Below, piece after piece: positions 1 through 7,510 of a DNA stretch of 14,946 nt. The position numbers and the translations under genes were made by a program. Every line of letters begins with the position of its first letter. The first letter of the stretch is position 1. The stretch comes from Candidatus Omnitrophota bacterium (GTDB taxonomy: Bacteria > Omnitrophota > Gorgyraeia > Aquiviventales > Aquiviventaceae), in assembly GCA_016180605.1 (NCBI GenBank), contig JACPAW010000142.1, forward strand, positions 1 to 14,946. The letters run 5' to 3'. Under the pieces are notes generated by a model. The model saw only the letters and a list, made by a program, of their open reading frames with translations. It was not told where the DNA came from and did not search any database.

Positions 1-1149
1 GGGTTGGTTGCCAATGTCAAGATCAACGCCAATATCGGAACTTCGGCTGTTACCTCGGATTTGGATGAGGAGGTCAAGAAGCTGCACATGGCGGTGCATT
101 ATGGGGCCGATACCGTCATGGATCTTTCCACCGGCGGAAATATTCCGCAGATCCGGCAAGCCATCATCCAGGCAAGCCCTGTGCCAATCGGAACGGTTCC
201 TCTTTATGAGGCGATTGCGCGGGTTAAGCGGGTGGAAGATTTGACGCCTGCTTTATTGCTTCAAGTCATTGAAGAACAGGCCAAGCAAGGGGTCGACTAC
301 ATGACGATTCATGCCGGCATCCTGCTTGAGTACCTGCCTTTATTGAGAAATCGTATCACCGGTGTGGTCAGTCGCGGGGGAAGCCTGCTGGCTCAATGGA
401 TGGCGGCACACCATAAGCAGAATCCCCTCTATGAATACTTTGATGACATAAGCGACATCCTGCGCGAGCACGATGTCAGCTATAGCTTAGGCGATAGCTT
501 AAGGCCTGGCTGTTTGGCGGATGCCTCGGATGAGGCGCAGTTGGCGGAGCTTAAAACGTTAGGCGAGCTGACCCAGCGTGCTTGGGCGAAAGATGTCCAA
601 GTAATGATTGAAGGCCCAGGACATGTGCCCATGGACCAACTGGAGATGAACGTGAAGCTGCAACAGCGCTATTGCCAGGAAGCTCCGTTTTATACGCTCG
701 GGCCTTTGGTTACGGATGTCGCACCAGGCTATGATCACATCACTTCTGCCATTGGTGCTGCCATGGTAGGCTGGTACGGTTCCAGTCTTCTTTGCTATGT
801 GACTCCCAAGGAGCACTTGGGTCTTCCGAATAACGAAGATGTCCGCCAAGGGGTGATTGCTTACAAGATTGCGGCCCATGCTGCCGATGTCGCTCGGGGA
901 CGGCGAGGAGCGCGCAATCGGGATGATGCGCTGTCCCACGCGCGATTCACGTTCGATTGGACGAAACAATTCGAGCTCTCCTTGGATCCTGAGACCGCCC
1001 AGCGGATGCACGATGAGACGCTGCCGGATGGCTTCTACAAAGAAGCGAAGTTTTGTTCGATGTGCGGCCCAAAGTTCTGTTCGATGCGGGTTTCACAAAC
1101 TACCAGTCGTCTTCTCGAGCAACCCCTGGCAGGGGTTCACCAGGAGTGA
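1..1149 (+). CDS. thiC: Phosphomethylpyrimidine synthase ThiC, 3' part (5' end outside window)
   Basis: ThiC is a radical-SAM enzyme that converts 5-aminoimidazole ribotide to HMP-phosphate, the pyrimidine half of thiamine. The frame is open from the first base, so the N-terminus lies upstream; about 382 residues are present. Visible family hallmarks are NANIGTSAV near the start, GADTVMDLSTGG, the GPGHVPMDQ segment and VAPGYDHITSAIGAA. The C-terminal cluster motif CSMCGPKFCSM, around bases 1053-1085, provides the CX2CX4C cysteines for the [4Fe-4S] cluster. A TTG at base 4 is not a credible start because conserved sequence runs across it. In many bacteria thiC is controlled by a TPP riboswitch, but any such element would lie outside the window. 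Identification is secure from the motifs. Confidence 0.96.
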   Translation, partial: GLVANVKINANIGTSAVTSDLDEEVKKLHMAVHYGADTVMDLSTGGNIPQIRQAIIQASPVPIGTVPLYEAIARVKRVEDLTPALLLQVIEEQAKQGVDYMTIHAGILLEYLPLLRNRITGVVSRGGSLLAQWMAAHHKQNPLYEYFDDISDILREHDVSYSLGDSLRPGCLADASDEAQLAELKTLGELTQRAWAKDVQVMIEGPGHVPMDQLEMNVKLQQRYCQEAPFYTLGPLVTDVAPGYDHITSAIGAAMVGWYGSSLLCYVTPKEHLGLPNNEDVRQGVIAYKIAAHAADVARGRRGARNRDDALSHARFTFDWTKQFELSLDPETAQRMHDETLPDGFYKEAKFCSMCGPKFCSMRVSQTTSRLLEQPLAGVHQE

Positions 1150-1157
1150 TTGGAAGG

Positions 1158-1403
1158 ATGGCAAAAATGGAAATCGAGAAAAAACTCGCAAGGCAATTGC
1201 GCAAATTAAATCGCACCATTCAGAAGATCATCGCCAAGTCTGAGGATTTCTCTGATCTGAGGGCTCTGCTGCGGAAGGAGCAGATCGAGTTGGCTATTTA
1301 TGTAGTTCCCTTGTTAAACGGCAAACCGGCCGGCGAGGAATTGCATTTTGAGCTCACCGACTCGGACAGGATTTTCCTAAGGCAGGCCGGCATCCGCTTT
1401 TGA
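1158..1403 (+). CDS. Small conserved-looking hypothetical protein, 81 aa
   Basis: I do not recognise this protein. It starts 8 bases after the thiC stop and is probably co-transcribed with it. ATG 1158 has AGGAG at 1142-1146 as a possible ribosome site at a rather long distance; ATG 1167, three codons in, has AAGG at 1154-1157 at better spacing, so the true start is uncertain by 3 residues. The N-terminal half is highly charged and looks helical (MEIEKKLARQLRKLNRTIQK, then LRALLRKEQIE). The C-terminal half (IELAIYVVPLLNGK, then ELTDSDRIFLRQAGIRF) looks like a small beta/alpha unit. There is no signal peptide, membrane segment or metal motif. Calling it a gene rests on reading frame, position and amino-acid composition only. 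Confidence 0.6.
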   Translation: MAKMEIEKKLARQLRKLNRTIQKIIAKSEDFSDLRALLRKEQIELAIYVVPLLNGKPAGEELHFELTDSDRIFLRQAGIRF

Positions 1404-1442
1404 GCGCAGGTGCTACCCCCATCATGGGGATCATCCGAAGCC

Positions 1443-1458
1443 AAGCGCAGGCGCTTTT
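1443..1458 (+). terminator. Weak candidate terminator between the thiC unit and the kor operon
   Basis: AAGCG pairs with CGCTT across a CAGG loop and is followed by TT. The stem is only 5 bp and the T tract is short, so it may not function. A second small hairpin, CCCC-ATCAT-GGGG, lies at 1417-1429. The 145-base gap 1404-1548 otherwise shows no recognisable riboswitch or clear promoter. Confidence 0.2.
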
Positions 1459-1548
1459 CCAGAAGAGTAAAGCATCATTCGGTATTCACATATGGGTAAT
1501 CCTTACGTGTAACAGCCTGCGCGGTTGCGTGGGACGTAGGAGCATAGA

Positions 1549-3393
1549 ATGGCACAAATGGCAACGGAAGTAACCGTATGGATTGGTGGGGCAGCAGGTG
1601 ACGGGATCGCTTCTGCGGGTGAGTCTTTCGCGAAGGCGTGTTCTCGTTGTGGTTACCACATCTTTGCGTATAACAGCTATCAGTCTGTTATCCGGGGCGG
1701 GCACGTCTGCATGCATATCCGGATTGGGACCCATAAAGTCTACACCCAAGGTGATGAACTCGACTATCTCGTTGCCCTCAACCAAGACACGCTGGAGCGA
1801 TATGGCAAGCGGGTGATGCCTGGCGGAGCTGTTTTTTATAACACGGACAAATTCCAGGCCAAGCCAGAACAAATCGGGAAAAATGTCCAACTCATCGGGG
1901 TTCCGATCATGGAGTTGGCCGGCAACCAGCTCATGCAAAACACGGCCCTTATGGGTGCGCTCATTCAAGTTTTAGCGCTGGATCCTGCAGGGATCCGAAG
2001 CTTGATTAAGGAACGATTCGAAAAAAAGGGCGACGCCATCGTTCAAACCAATCTCAACGCTTTTGATAAAGGAATGGAGTTTGCCAAGACCAAGTGCCAG
2101 CCTGGAGGGATTCGCATCGGCTCAGGGGATAGCAAGCGTCGCCCCTTGGCAGGTGGAAATCCACTCATTGGGTTCGGTGCTTTGGCTGCAGGCTGCCGCT
2201 TTTATTCCGCCTACCCGATGACTCCGGCTTCTTCTTTGCTTCACTGGCTTGTTCGCTATGGGGTCAAGGCAGGTCTTCTGGTCAAGCAGTGCGAAGATGA
2301 AATTGCAGCACTGAACATGGCCATTGGTGCCGGTCATGTCGGTGTACGGGCCATGACAGGAACCTCAGGCGGTGGTTTTGCGCTGATGACCGAGGCAATC
2401 GGTGAAGCGGCCATGACGGAAACACCCGTAGTCATCGTGGAAGTCCAGCGCGGCGGACCCTCCACCGGGCTTCCAACCAAAACCGAGCAGGGAGATTTCT
2501 TCCAGGTCTTCGGTGCCTCACAGGGAGATTTTCCAAAAGCCATCCTAGCCCCTCGGACGCTGACGGAGTGCTACACCATGGCAATCGAAGCCTTTAATCT
2601 TTCGGAGAAATATCAGTGTCCGATTCTGATCCTATCGGACTTGTATCTGGCCGAGCGCTTGGAAACTTTTGAGGGTGTCCAAATTACCAACGTTCCCATT
2701 GAGCGCGGTGAGATGGTCACTCAGGCAAACGGTGATCATTATCGCCGTTTTTTGGATACGCCAAGCGGTGTATCCCCCCGTGCGCTTCCAGGAACGGCTG
2801 GTACCATTTTCACGGCGGCAACGGATGAGCACGATCAACACGGAATCGTCATCAGTGACGTGTTTACCAATCCTGGAATACGCGCCAAGATGATGGAAAA
2901 GCGCATGCGGAAGATATCCGCCATGGCCAAAGAGCTCAAACCACCTCAACTGGAAGGTCCTGCGGATGCAGAACTGACTCTTGTCGGTTGGGGCTCTACT
3001 TATCAAGTTCTTCTGGAGACCCAAGAAGTGCTCGCTAAAGAAAATCTTAAAGTGAACATCCTTTGTCTGGCGACCCTCTGGCCGTTTCCTGCTGAGCAAG
3101 TCCGCAAGATCTTGGAAAAGTGCAAGATGACCCTTTCGGTTGAAAACAACTACTCCGGACAGATCGTCAAGCTGATCCGGATGGAAACCGGTATTGGCAT
3201 CCAGCATCATTTGCGCAAATATGACGGCGAGCCCTTTGAGCTGCACCAAGTTGTGGAGCGCGCACGAGAGATTTTGAAGACAAAGCCGAAGGAATCGACG
3301 CTGGTATCCGTGGTCAGTGACGAGGGCGTGCCAGCAGATTTTTCTCCCATTGAGAATCCGCCAATCGGGGCGGAAGCGGCAAGGCAACACTAA
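1549..3393 (+). CDS. korA: 2-oxoacid:ferredoxin oxidoreductase, fused gamma-alpha subunit (KorA-type), copy 1
   Basis: KorA pairs with KorB to catalyse reversible CoA-dependent oxidative decarboxylation of a 2-oxoacid, often 2-oxoglutarate, using ferredoxin in the cytoplasm. The 614-residue protein has the usual fused order. The gamma domain is at about 8-185 (GGAAGDGIASAGE at the start, then YQSVIRGGHVC). The alpha domain runs from about 200 on, with YPMTP at 222-226, TSGGGF at 272-277 and GPSTGLPTKTEQGD at 303-316; the transketolase C-terminal-like domain lies beyond about 460. ATG 1549 is supported by AGGAG at 1538-1542 with 6-base spacing. Two positions deviate from the more usual YPITP and TSGPG seen in the second copy here. 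The partner korB follows after a 125-base gap containing a repeat palindrome. The 2-oxoacid substrate cannot be settled from sequence alone. Confidence 0.92.
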   Translation: MAQMATEVTVWIGGAAGDGIASAGESFAKACSRCGYHIFAYNSYQSVIRGGHVCMHIRIGTHKVYTQGDELDYLVALNQDTLERYGKRVMPGGAVFYNTDKFQAKPEQIGKNVQLIGVPIMELAGNQLMQNTALMGALIQVLALDPAGIRSLIKERFEKKGDAIVQTNLNAFDKGMEFAKTKCQPGGIRIGSGDSKRRPLAGGNPLIGFGALAAGCRFYSAYPMTPASSLLHWLVRYGVKAGLLVKQCEDEIAALNMAIGAGHVGVRAMTGTSGGGFALMTEAIGEAAMTETPVVIVEVQRGGPSTGLPTKTEQGDFFQVFGASQGDFPKAILAPRTLTECYTMAIEAFNLSEKYQCPILILSDLYLAERLETFEGVQITNVPIERGEMVTQANGDHYRRFLDTPSGVSPRALPGTAGTIFTAATDEHDQHGIVISDVFTNPGIRAKMMEKRMRKISAMAKELKPPQLEGPADAELTLVGWGSTYQVLLETQEVLAKENLKVNILCLATLWPFPAEQVRKILEKCKMTLSVENNYSGQIVKLIRMETGIGIQHHLRKYDGEPFELHQVVERAREILKTKPKESTLVSVVSDEGVPADFSPIENPPIGAEAARQH

Positions 3394-3395
3394 GA

Positions 3396-3482
3396 CCAGT
3401 GACTAGTGACTAGTGGTCAGTGAAAAAAGAACCGCAAACAAAACATTTTTGTACTTCACTAATCACTCATCGCTGACCACTA
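3396..3482. repeat. Heptamer tandem repeats forming a long imperfect palindrome
   Basis: The left arm (3396-3423) reads CCAGTGA, CTAGTGA, CTAGTGG, TCAGTGA. The right arm (3455-3482) reads TTCACTA, ATCACTC, ATCGCTG, ACCACTA, which is roughly the reverse complement of the left-arm units. The middle (3424-3454) is A/T-rich and includes a small perfect hairpin, ACAAAA-CAT-TTTTGT (3438-3452). The element fills most of the gap between the korA and korB subunit genes. As RNA it could fold into one long stem-loop that affects message stability or termination, but there is no classical terminal T tract. The repeat and symmetry are directly visible; the function is unknown. Confidence 0.85.
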
Positions 3483-3518
3483 ATAAACACTAACGGGGCT
3501 ATCAAGGAGGCGAAAGAC

Positions 3519-4379
3519 ATGGCACAGGTGAAAGAGTACATCGGGAAAGTCAAACCGGACTGGTGTCCTGGCTGCGGTGACTTCGGGGTGTTGAATGCCC
3601 TGCAGCGCGCCCTTGCGGATTTGGATATAGCCCCCCACAATGTGCTCGTTGTTTCTGGCATTGGTTGCTCTTCCAACTTACCGGGTTTCATCAATGCTTA
3701 CGGCTTTCATGGGCTGCATGGCCGCTCGCTTCCCGTAGCCTCTGGCGCGAAACTGGGCAATCACGGCTTAACCGTCATCGCTACCGGAGGCGATGGCGAT
3801 GGCTACGGCATCGGTGTGGGACACTTTATCCACACCTGCCGGCGCAATATCGACATGACTTACATCGTCATGGACAATCAGATCTATGGCTTAACCACAG
3901 GGCAAGCATCTCCCACGACGGAAAAAGACATCCGCACCAAGTCTACTCCGGAAGGCACCATTGAGCTGGCCTTAAATCCCATCGCTTTGGCCTTAACAGC
4001 CGGAGCGACTTACGTAGCCCGGGGTTTCTCTGGGGAAAATCTGCATCTGGCTCAACTGATGCGCGGGGCAATTGAGCATAAAGGTTTCGCCCTGGTGGAT
4101 GTTTTCTCCCCTTGCGTGACTTACAACAAACACAATACTTACCCCTGGTTCCGGGAGCGGGTCTACAAGCTTGAAGAAGAACGGCATGATCCTTCTGACT
4201 TCCGCTTGGCCATGGAGAAAGCCTACGAATGGGGAGCCCGTATCCCCATTGGTCTTTTCTATAAGGTCGAGCGGCCGACCTATGAAGATGAAGACTCGGT
4301 ATTGCGTGGTGGCATTCCTTTGGCAAAGCAGCCATTGGAGCGCACGGATCTGGCGGCTGTGATGGAAGATTTTATCTAA
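3519..4379 (+). CDS. korB: 2-oxoacid:ferredoxin oxidoreductase, beta subunit (KorB-type), copy 1
   Basis: This is the TPP- and iron-sulfur-binding catalytic subunit that works with KorA. It is 286 residues, the normal length for the two-subunit enzymes. Visible elements are WCPGCGDFG (Cys16, Cys19), SGIGC (Cys50) and SPC (Cys199), whose spacing matches the single [4Fe-4S] cluster ligands known for archaeal two-subunit enzymes. The TPP/Mg site is GGDGDGYGIG (90-99) followed by MDNQIYGLTTGQ (118-129). ATG 3519 has a strong AAGGAGG (3504-3510) at 8-base spacing. No separate ferredoxin-like delta subunit is encoded nearby, so electrons must go to a free carrier. It is paralogous to the second beta subunit at 7470. 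Confidence 0.94.
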   Translation: MAQVKEYIGKVKPDWCPGCGDFGVLNALQRALADLDIAPHNVLVVSGIGCSSNLPGFINAYGFHGLHGRSLPVASGAKLGNHGLTVIATGGDGDGYGIGVGHFIHTCRRNIDMTYIVMDNQIYGLTTGQASPTTEKDIRTKSTPEGTIELALNPIALALTAGATYVARGFSGENLHLAQLMRGAIEHKGFALVDVFSPCVTYNKHNTYPWFRERVYKLEEERHDPSDFRLAMEKAYEWGARIPIGLFYKVERPTYEDEDSVLRGGIPLAKQPLERTDLAAVMEDFI

Positions 4380-4434
4380 GGGCAGCTCGACAGCGGTCAG
4401 CTCGTCAGCAGTAAGAGTAAGGAGGAACGGAGCG

Positions 4435-4740
4435 ATGCCGGACTTTGTGAAGGTTGCAAAAGTTTCAGATGTCCCTGCGGGAAGCGGAAAAATCATTGAA
4501 TCAGGCGGGAAGACGATCGCGATGTTTAATTGCGAAGGCAAATTTTACGCAATAGAAAACACCTGCAAGCACCGCGGAGGACCCCTTGGAGAAGGGATGC
4601 TGTCCCAGACCAAGGTCAGCTGCCCCTGGCATGGCTGGGAGTACGATGTCACTACAGGAAGCTGCTCTATGGATCCTGCGATTTCTGTTGCGACGTTTCC
4701 AGTGAAAATCGAAGGGGACGATGTTTTTGTCTCCCTCTAG
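4435..4740 (+). CDS. Rieske-type [2Fe-2S] ferredoxin-like protein
   Basis: A stand-alone 101-residue Rieske domain of the kind that serves as the ferredoxin component of ring-hydroxylating dioxygenases or the small subunit of nitrite reductase (NirD). The two ligand boxes are intact: CKH (Cys44, His46) with the following RGGPL, and CPWHGW (Cys63, His66). There is no signal peptide, membrane helix or catalytic oxygenase domain, so it should be a soluble electron carrier. AAGGAGG at 4419-4425 with 9-base spacing fixes ATG 4435. It sits between korB copy 1 and the PP-loop gene, and no oxygenase or nitrite reductase is nearby, so a role as electron carrier for the adjacent oxidoreductases is possible but only inferred. 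The 55-base leader before it has several CAGC repeats at 7-8 base intervals. Confidence 0.9.
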   Translation: MPDFVKVAKVSDVPAGSGKIIESGGKTIAMFNCEGKFYAIENTCKHRGGPLGEGMLSQTKVSCPWHGWEYDVTTGSCSMDPAISVATFPVKIEGDDVFVSL

Positions 4741-4751
4741 GGGTTTGCTGC

Positions 4752-5750
4752 ATGGAACGTAAGTGTGTAGCCATGATCTCCGGCGGGCTGGATAGCGCTT
4801 TAGCGGCACGCCTGATGCTGGAGCAGGATATCGCAGTAGCAGGGCTTTATCTGTCGATGAGCTGGGGTTGCTGCGAGAAAGAAAAAGCTCAAGCCTGCGC
4901 GCAAGAACTCGGGATTCCCCTTATGGTTCTGAATGTAGGGGACGCTTACCTCGATGTGATCCGGAGTCCCAAATACGGCTACGGAAGCGGCATGAACCCC
5001 TGTGTAGACTGCCGGATTTACATGTTCCGGATCGCGAAATCCTACATGGAATCCATTTCCGCTGGGTTTGTGGTAACCGGAGAAGTACTCGGCCAGCGTC
5101 CCATGTCCCAGCGTCGCAGGCCCTTGGATATCATTGAAGCGGAAAGTGGTCTGGAAGGACTGCTGTTGCGCCCTCTCTCCGCGCAGCTTTTAGAACCGAC
5201 CCTGCCTGAGCTTCTCGGGGTGGTAAGCCGTGAGCGTCTTTTGACTTTCTCTGGAAGATCGCGGCATGAGCAGCTAGCGATGGCATCCTCATTTGGAATC
5301 CGCAATCATAGTACTCCGGCAGGAGGCTGCTTGTTAACGGATGAAAGCTTTGCCCAAAAAACCCGGGATCTTTTTGCGCATGAACAACGGCCGACGACAA
5401 AGGACATGGAGCTTCTGACGCTCGGGCGGCACTTCCGAACCAGCCTGCGGACCAAAATTATCCTGGGACGCAATGCCCTTGAGAATTTGATGCTGGAGGG
5501 CCATTCCGATTCAGGGTATCTTTGCTTGCGGCCTGTGTTTGCGGGTCCTTCGGCTTTGATCATTGGAGTTTGTGATGAGGAAACACTGGGGCTTACCCTC
5601 AGGCTGATTTGGCGCTATACGAAAGAGGAGAAGCGACCCCAGGAATCCCCATTGCAATTTTGGAAAGACGGATTACCTTGGATGGCCAGCATCCCGGAAG
5701 AGCCGTTAGAGATGCCATCATTACAGGAGGCGAAGAGCATTACTCAATGA
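4752..5750 (+). CDS. PP-loop ATPase, MnmA/ThiI-like tRNA thiolation family with C-terminal NFACT-R-like domain
   Basis: A 332-residue protein. The N-terminal adenylating domain carries the PP-loop SGGLDS (10-15). Further conserved spots are the CC pair (40-41), MNPCVDC (81-87), TGEVLGQRPMSQ (109-120) and TPAGGCLLTD (188-197), so there are several candidate sulfur-handling cysteines. The C-terminal third (from about 222, LGRHFRTSLRTKIILGRN) resembles the RNA-binding NFACT-R-type region seen in this family. The likely activity is ATP-dependent activation of a tRNA base for sulfur transfer, but substrate and product are not known to me. ATG 4752 lies 11 bases after the Rieske stop and begins the conserved region; the frame is open further upstream but only as a shadow of the Rieske gene. 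The end overlaps the next korA start as ATGA, implying translational coupling. Confidence 0.75.
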   Translation: MERKCVAMISGGLDSALAARLMLEQDIAVAGLYLSMSWGCCEKEKAQACAQELGIPLMVLNVGDAYLDVIRSPKYGYGSGMNPCVDCRIYMFRIAKSYMESISAGFVVTGEVLGQRPMSQRRRPLDIIEAESGLEGLLLRPLSAQLLEPTLPELLGVVSRERLLTFSGRSRHEQLAMASSFGIRNHSTPAGGCLLTDESFAQKTRDLFAHEQRPTTKDMELLTLGRHFRTSLRTKIILGRNALENLMLEGHSDSGYLCLRPVFAGPSALIIGVCDEETLGLTLRLIWRYTKEEKRPQESPLQFWKDGLPWMASIPEEPLEMPSLQEAKSITQ

Positions 5751-7510
5751 CCACGGACTATGTTTTTCGGGTTGGTGGAGAAGGTGGGGAAGGGGTTATT
5801 AGCACTGGAGAGATGCTGACCTTGGCATTGGCGAGGGCAGGTTTTCAGATTTATACCTTTCGAACTTACCCCGCTGAGATCAAAGGAGGGCATGCCAACT
5901 ACCAGGTGCGTGCTTCCGACAAATTGCTGTTATCGCAGGGCCATTGGCTTGATGTGCTGCTGGCTTTCAATGAGGAAGCTTATCAGAAGCATATCCAAGA
6001 CGTCCGCAGAAATGGCGGGGTGCTGATCTATGACACCGACAGCTACCAGCCGCCTATCCTAGAAGGAGTGATTTATTACGGTGTTCCGTTGACCTCTTTG
6101 GCCACGGAGAAGATAGGCATTAAGCTGACTAAAAATATCGTCAGTCTTGGAGTCTTAGCGCACCTGTTTGATATTCCGCTAAAGGTGTTCGAGGATTTGC
6201 TCAAAGAGCGTTTCGGCCGCAAAGGGGAAGTCGTCGTTCAGAAAAACATCGATGCGTTGCATGTCGGTGCGGAATACGCCAAGCAAATTCCCCGGCAAGA
6301 TCGGATTCAGCTAGGAAGTGGTTCGCGAGGAGCAAAGCACCTCGTCCTTTCCGGAAACGAATCGTTAGCTTTAGGAGCGATTGCCTCAGGCTGCCGCCTC
6401 TACGCAGGCTACCCCATTACCCCGGCAACGGACATCATGGAATTTCTTGCTCGAGAACTTCCAAAAATTGGCGGTTTCGTGGTTCAGACGGAAGATGAAA
6501 TTTCCGCAATCGGCGTGGTTCTTGGTTCTTCCTATGCCGGTAAAAAAGCGATGACCGCCACTTCAGGCCCTGGGTTTTCTTTGATGACGGAGATGATTGG
6601 ACTTGCGGTTGTGGCGGAGATTCCCTCCGTGATCGTGGATGTGCAGCGCGTTGGCCCTTCTACGGGAATGCCCACAAAAACCGAGCAAGGAGATTTATAT
6701 TTGGCGGTTTACGGAGGGCATGGCAATTGCCCGCGCATCGTCATGGCACTGACGAGTGTTGAAGATTGTTTTTACGGCATCATGCGGGCTTTTAATCTTT
6801 CCGAGCAGTTCCAGATGCCGGTCGTCGTCCTTTCGGATCAATACCTGGGCCACCGGAAAGCGACCGTGCCGGTGCCGGACTTAAATCAGGTGCCGGTGAT
6901 TGATCGGCGCAAACCCCAGGCGGAAGAATTGGCGGGCTTTCGGCGTTATCGCTTTACGCCGGATAATATTTCTCCCATGTCGATTCCTGGAATGGAAGGA
7001 GGCGGCTACGTCGCTGAAGGGTTGGAGCACGATGAGGTCGGATATCCTGCTGCGTCCGACCATGAGAACCATCTGCGCTCCACGCAAAAGCGTTACGGAA
7101 AATTCGGACAAATCCATCAAATTGCCAATGATCTTGTGCGTTTATACGGCAATCCCCATCCTGAGATCGGCATTATCGGATGGGGATCCAGCGAAGGAGT
7201 CATTCGCGAGGCGGTTGAAATTGCTCAATCTAAGGGGTATTCCGTAGGAGCGCTTCACCCGAAGATCCTCTATCCGCAACCCATCGCTAAATTGAAAGAG
7301 TTCATAGAAGGGACCAAAGCCGTCATCATTCCCGAAGTCAATTTTACCGGGCAATTCGCTACTCTATTGCGTAAACGCTTTGCTTACGATTTTATCCAGT
7401 TAAACAAATGCATCGGACTTCCGTTTACGCCTCAAGAAATCGTCGACAAGATCGAGGAGGTTGCTGCCCATGTCCACAGTTCCCGTCGAAGTCACCCCGC
7501 AGCAGTATAA
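5747..7510 (+). CDS. korA: 2-oxoacid:ferredoxin oxidoreductase, fused gamma-alpha subunit (KorA-type), copy 2
   Basis: This is the second gamma-alpha subunit, 587 residues. The gamma domain runs from about 5 to 180 (VGGEGGEGVISTGE, then YPAEIKGGHANYQV). The alpha domain begins near 200, with the canonical YPITP at 222-226, TSGPGF at 272-277 and GPSTGMPTKTEQGD at 303-316, exactly in register with copy 1. ATG 5747 overlaps the preceding stop (ATGA); an AGGAGG at 5725-5730 is 16 bases upstream, rather far, so reinitiation may matter. The frame is open back to 5609, but that part overlaps the PP-loop gene and is not family-like. The matching beta-subunit gene overlaps its 3' end by 41 bases. Copies 1 and 2 are clearly diverged paralogues, suggesting different 2-oxoacid or redox preferences. 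Confidence 0.93.
   Translation: MTTDYVFRVGGEGGEGVISTGEMLTLALARAGFQIYTFRTYPAEIKGGHANYQVRASDKLLLSQGHWLDVLLAFNEEAYQKHIQDVRRNGGVLIYDTDSYQPPILEGVIYYGVPLTSLATEKIGIKLTKNIVSLGVLAHLFDIPLKVFEDLLKERFGRKGEVVVQKNIDALHVGAEYAKQIPRQDRIQLGSGSRGAKHLVLSGNESLALGAIASGCRLYAGYPITPATDIMEFLARELPKIGGFVVQTEDEISAIGVVLGSSYAGKKAMTATSGPGFSLMTEMIGLAVVAEIPSVIVDVQRVGPSTGMPTKTEQGDLYLAVYGGHGNCPRIVMALTSVEDCFYGIMRAFNLSEQFQMPVVVLSDQYLGHRKATVPVPDLNQVPVIDRRKPQAEELAGFRRYRFTPDNISPMSIPGMEGGGYVAEGLEHDEVGYPAASDHENHLRSTQKRYGKFGQIHQIANDLVRLYGNPHPEIGIIGWGSSEGVIREAVEIAQSKGYSVGALHPKILYPQPIAKLKEFIEGTKAVIIPEVNFTGQFATLLRKRFAYDFIQLNKCIGLPFTPQEIVDKIEEVAAHVHSSRRSHPAAV

Noticed and set aside
1404..1548. A riboswitch or T-box leader before korA
   Set aside because: Only short weak hairpins are visible and no conserved riboswitch core could be recognised.
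2632..3390. A 252-codon open frame on the minus strand
   Set aside because: Opposite korA copy 1 with no recognisable motif; a shadow of the real gene.
3396..3482. A CRISPR array
   Set aside because: Units are 7 bases, directly adjacent and without spacers; there are no cas genes in the window.
4530..4751. A longer N-terminus for the PP-loop protein
   Set aside because: The extra region overlaps the Rieske gene in another frame and is not family-like; ATG 4752 begins the conserved PP-loop domain.
5609..5746. A longer N-terminus for KorA copy 2
   Set aside because: The extension lies inside the PP-loop gene; homology begins at the ATG overlapping that gene's stop codon, in register with KorA copy 1.
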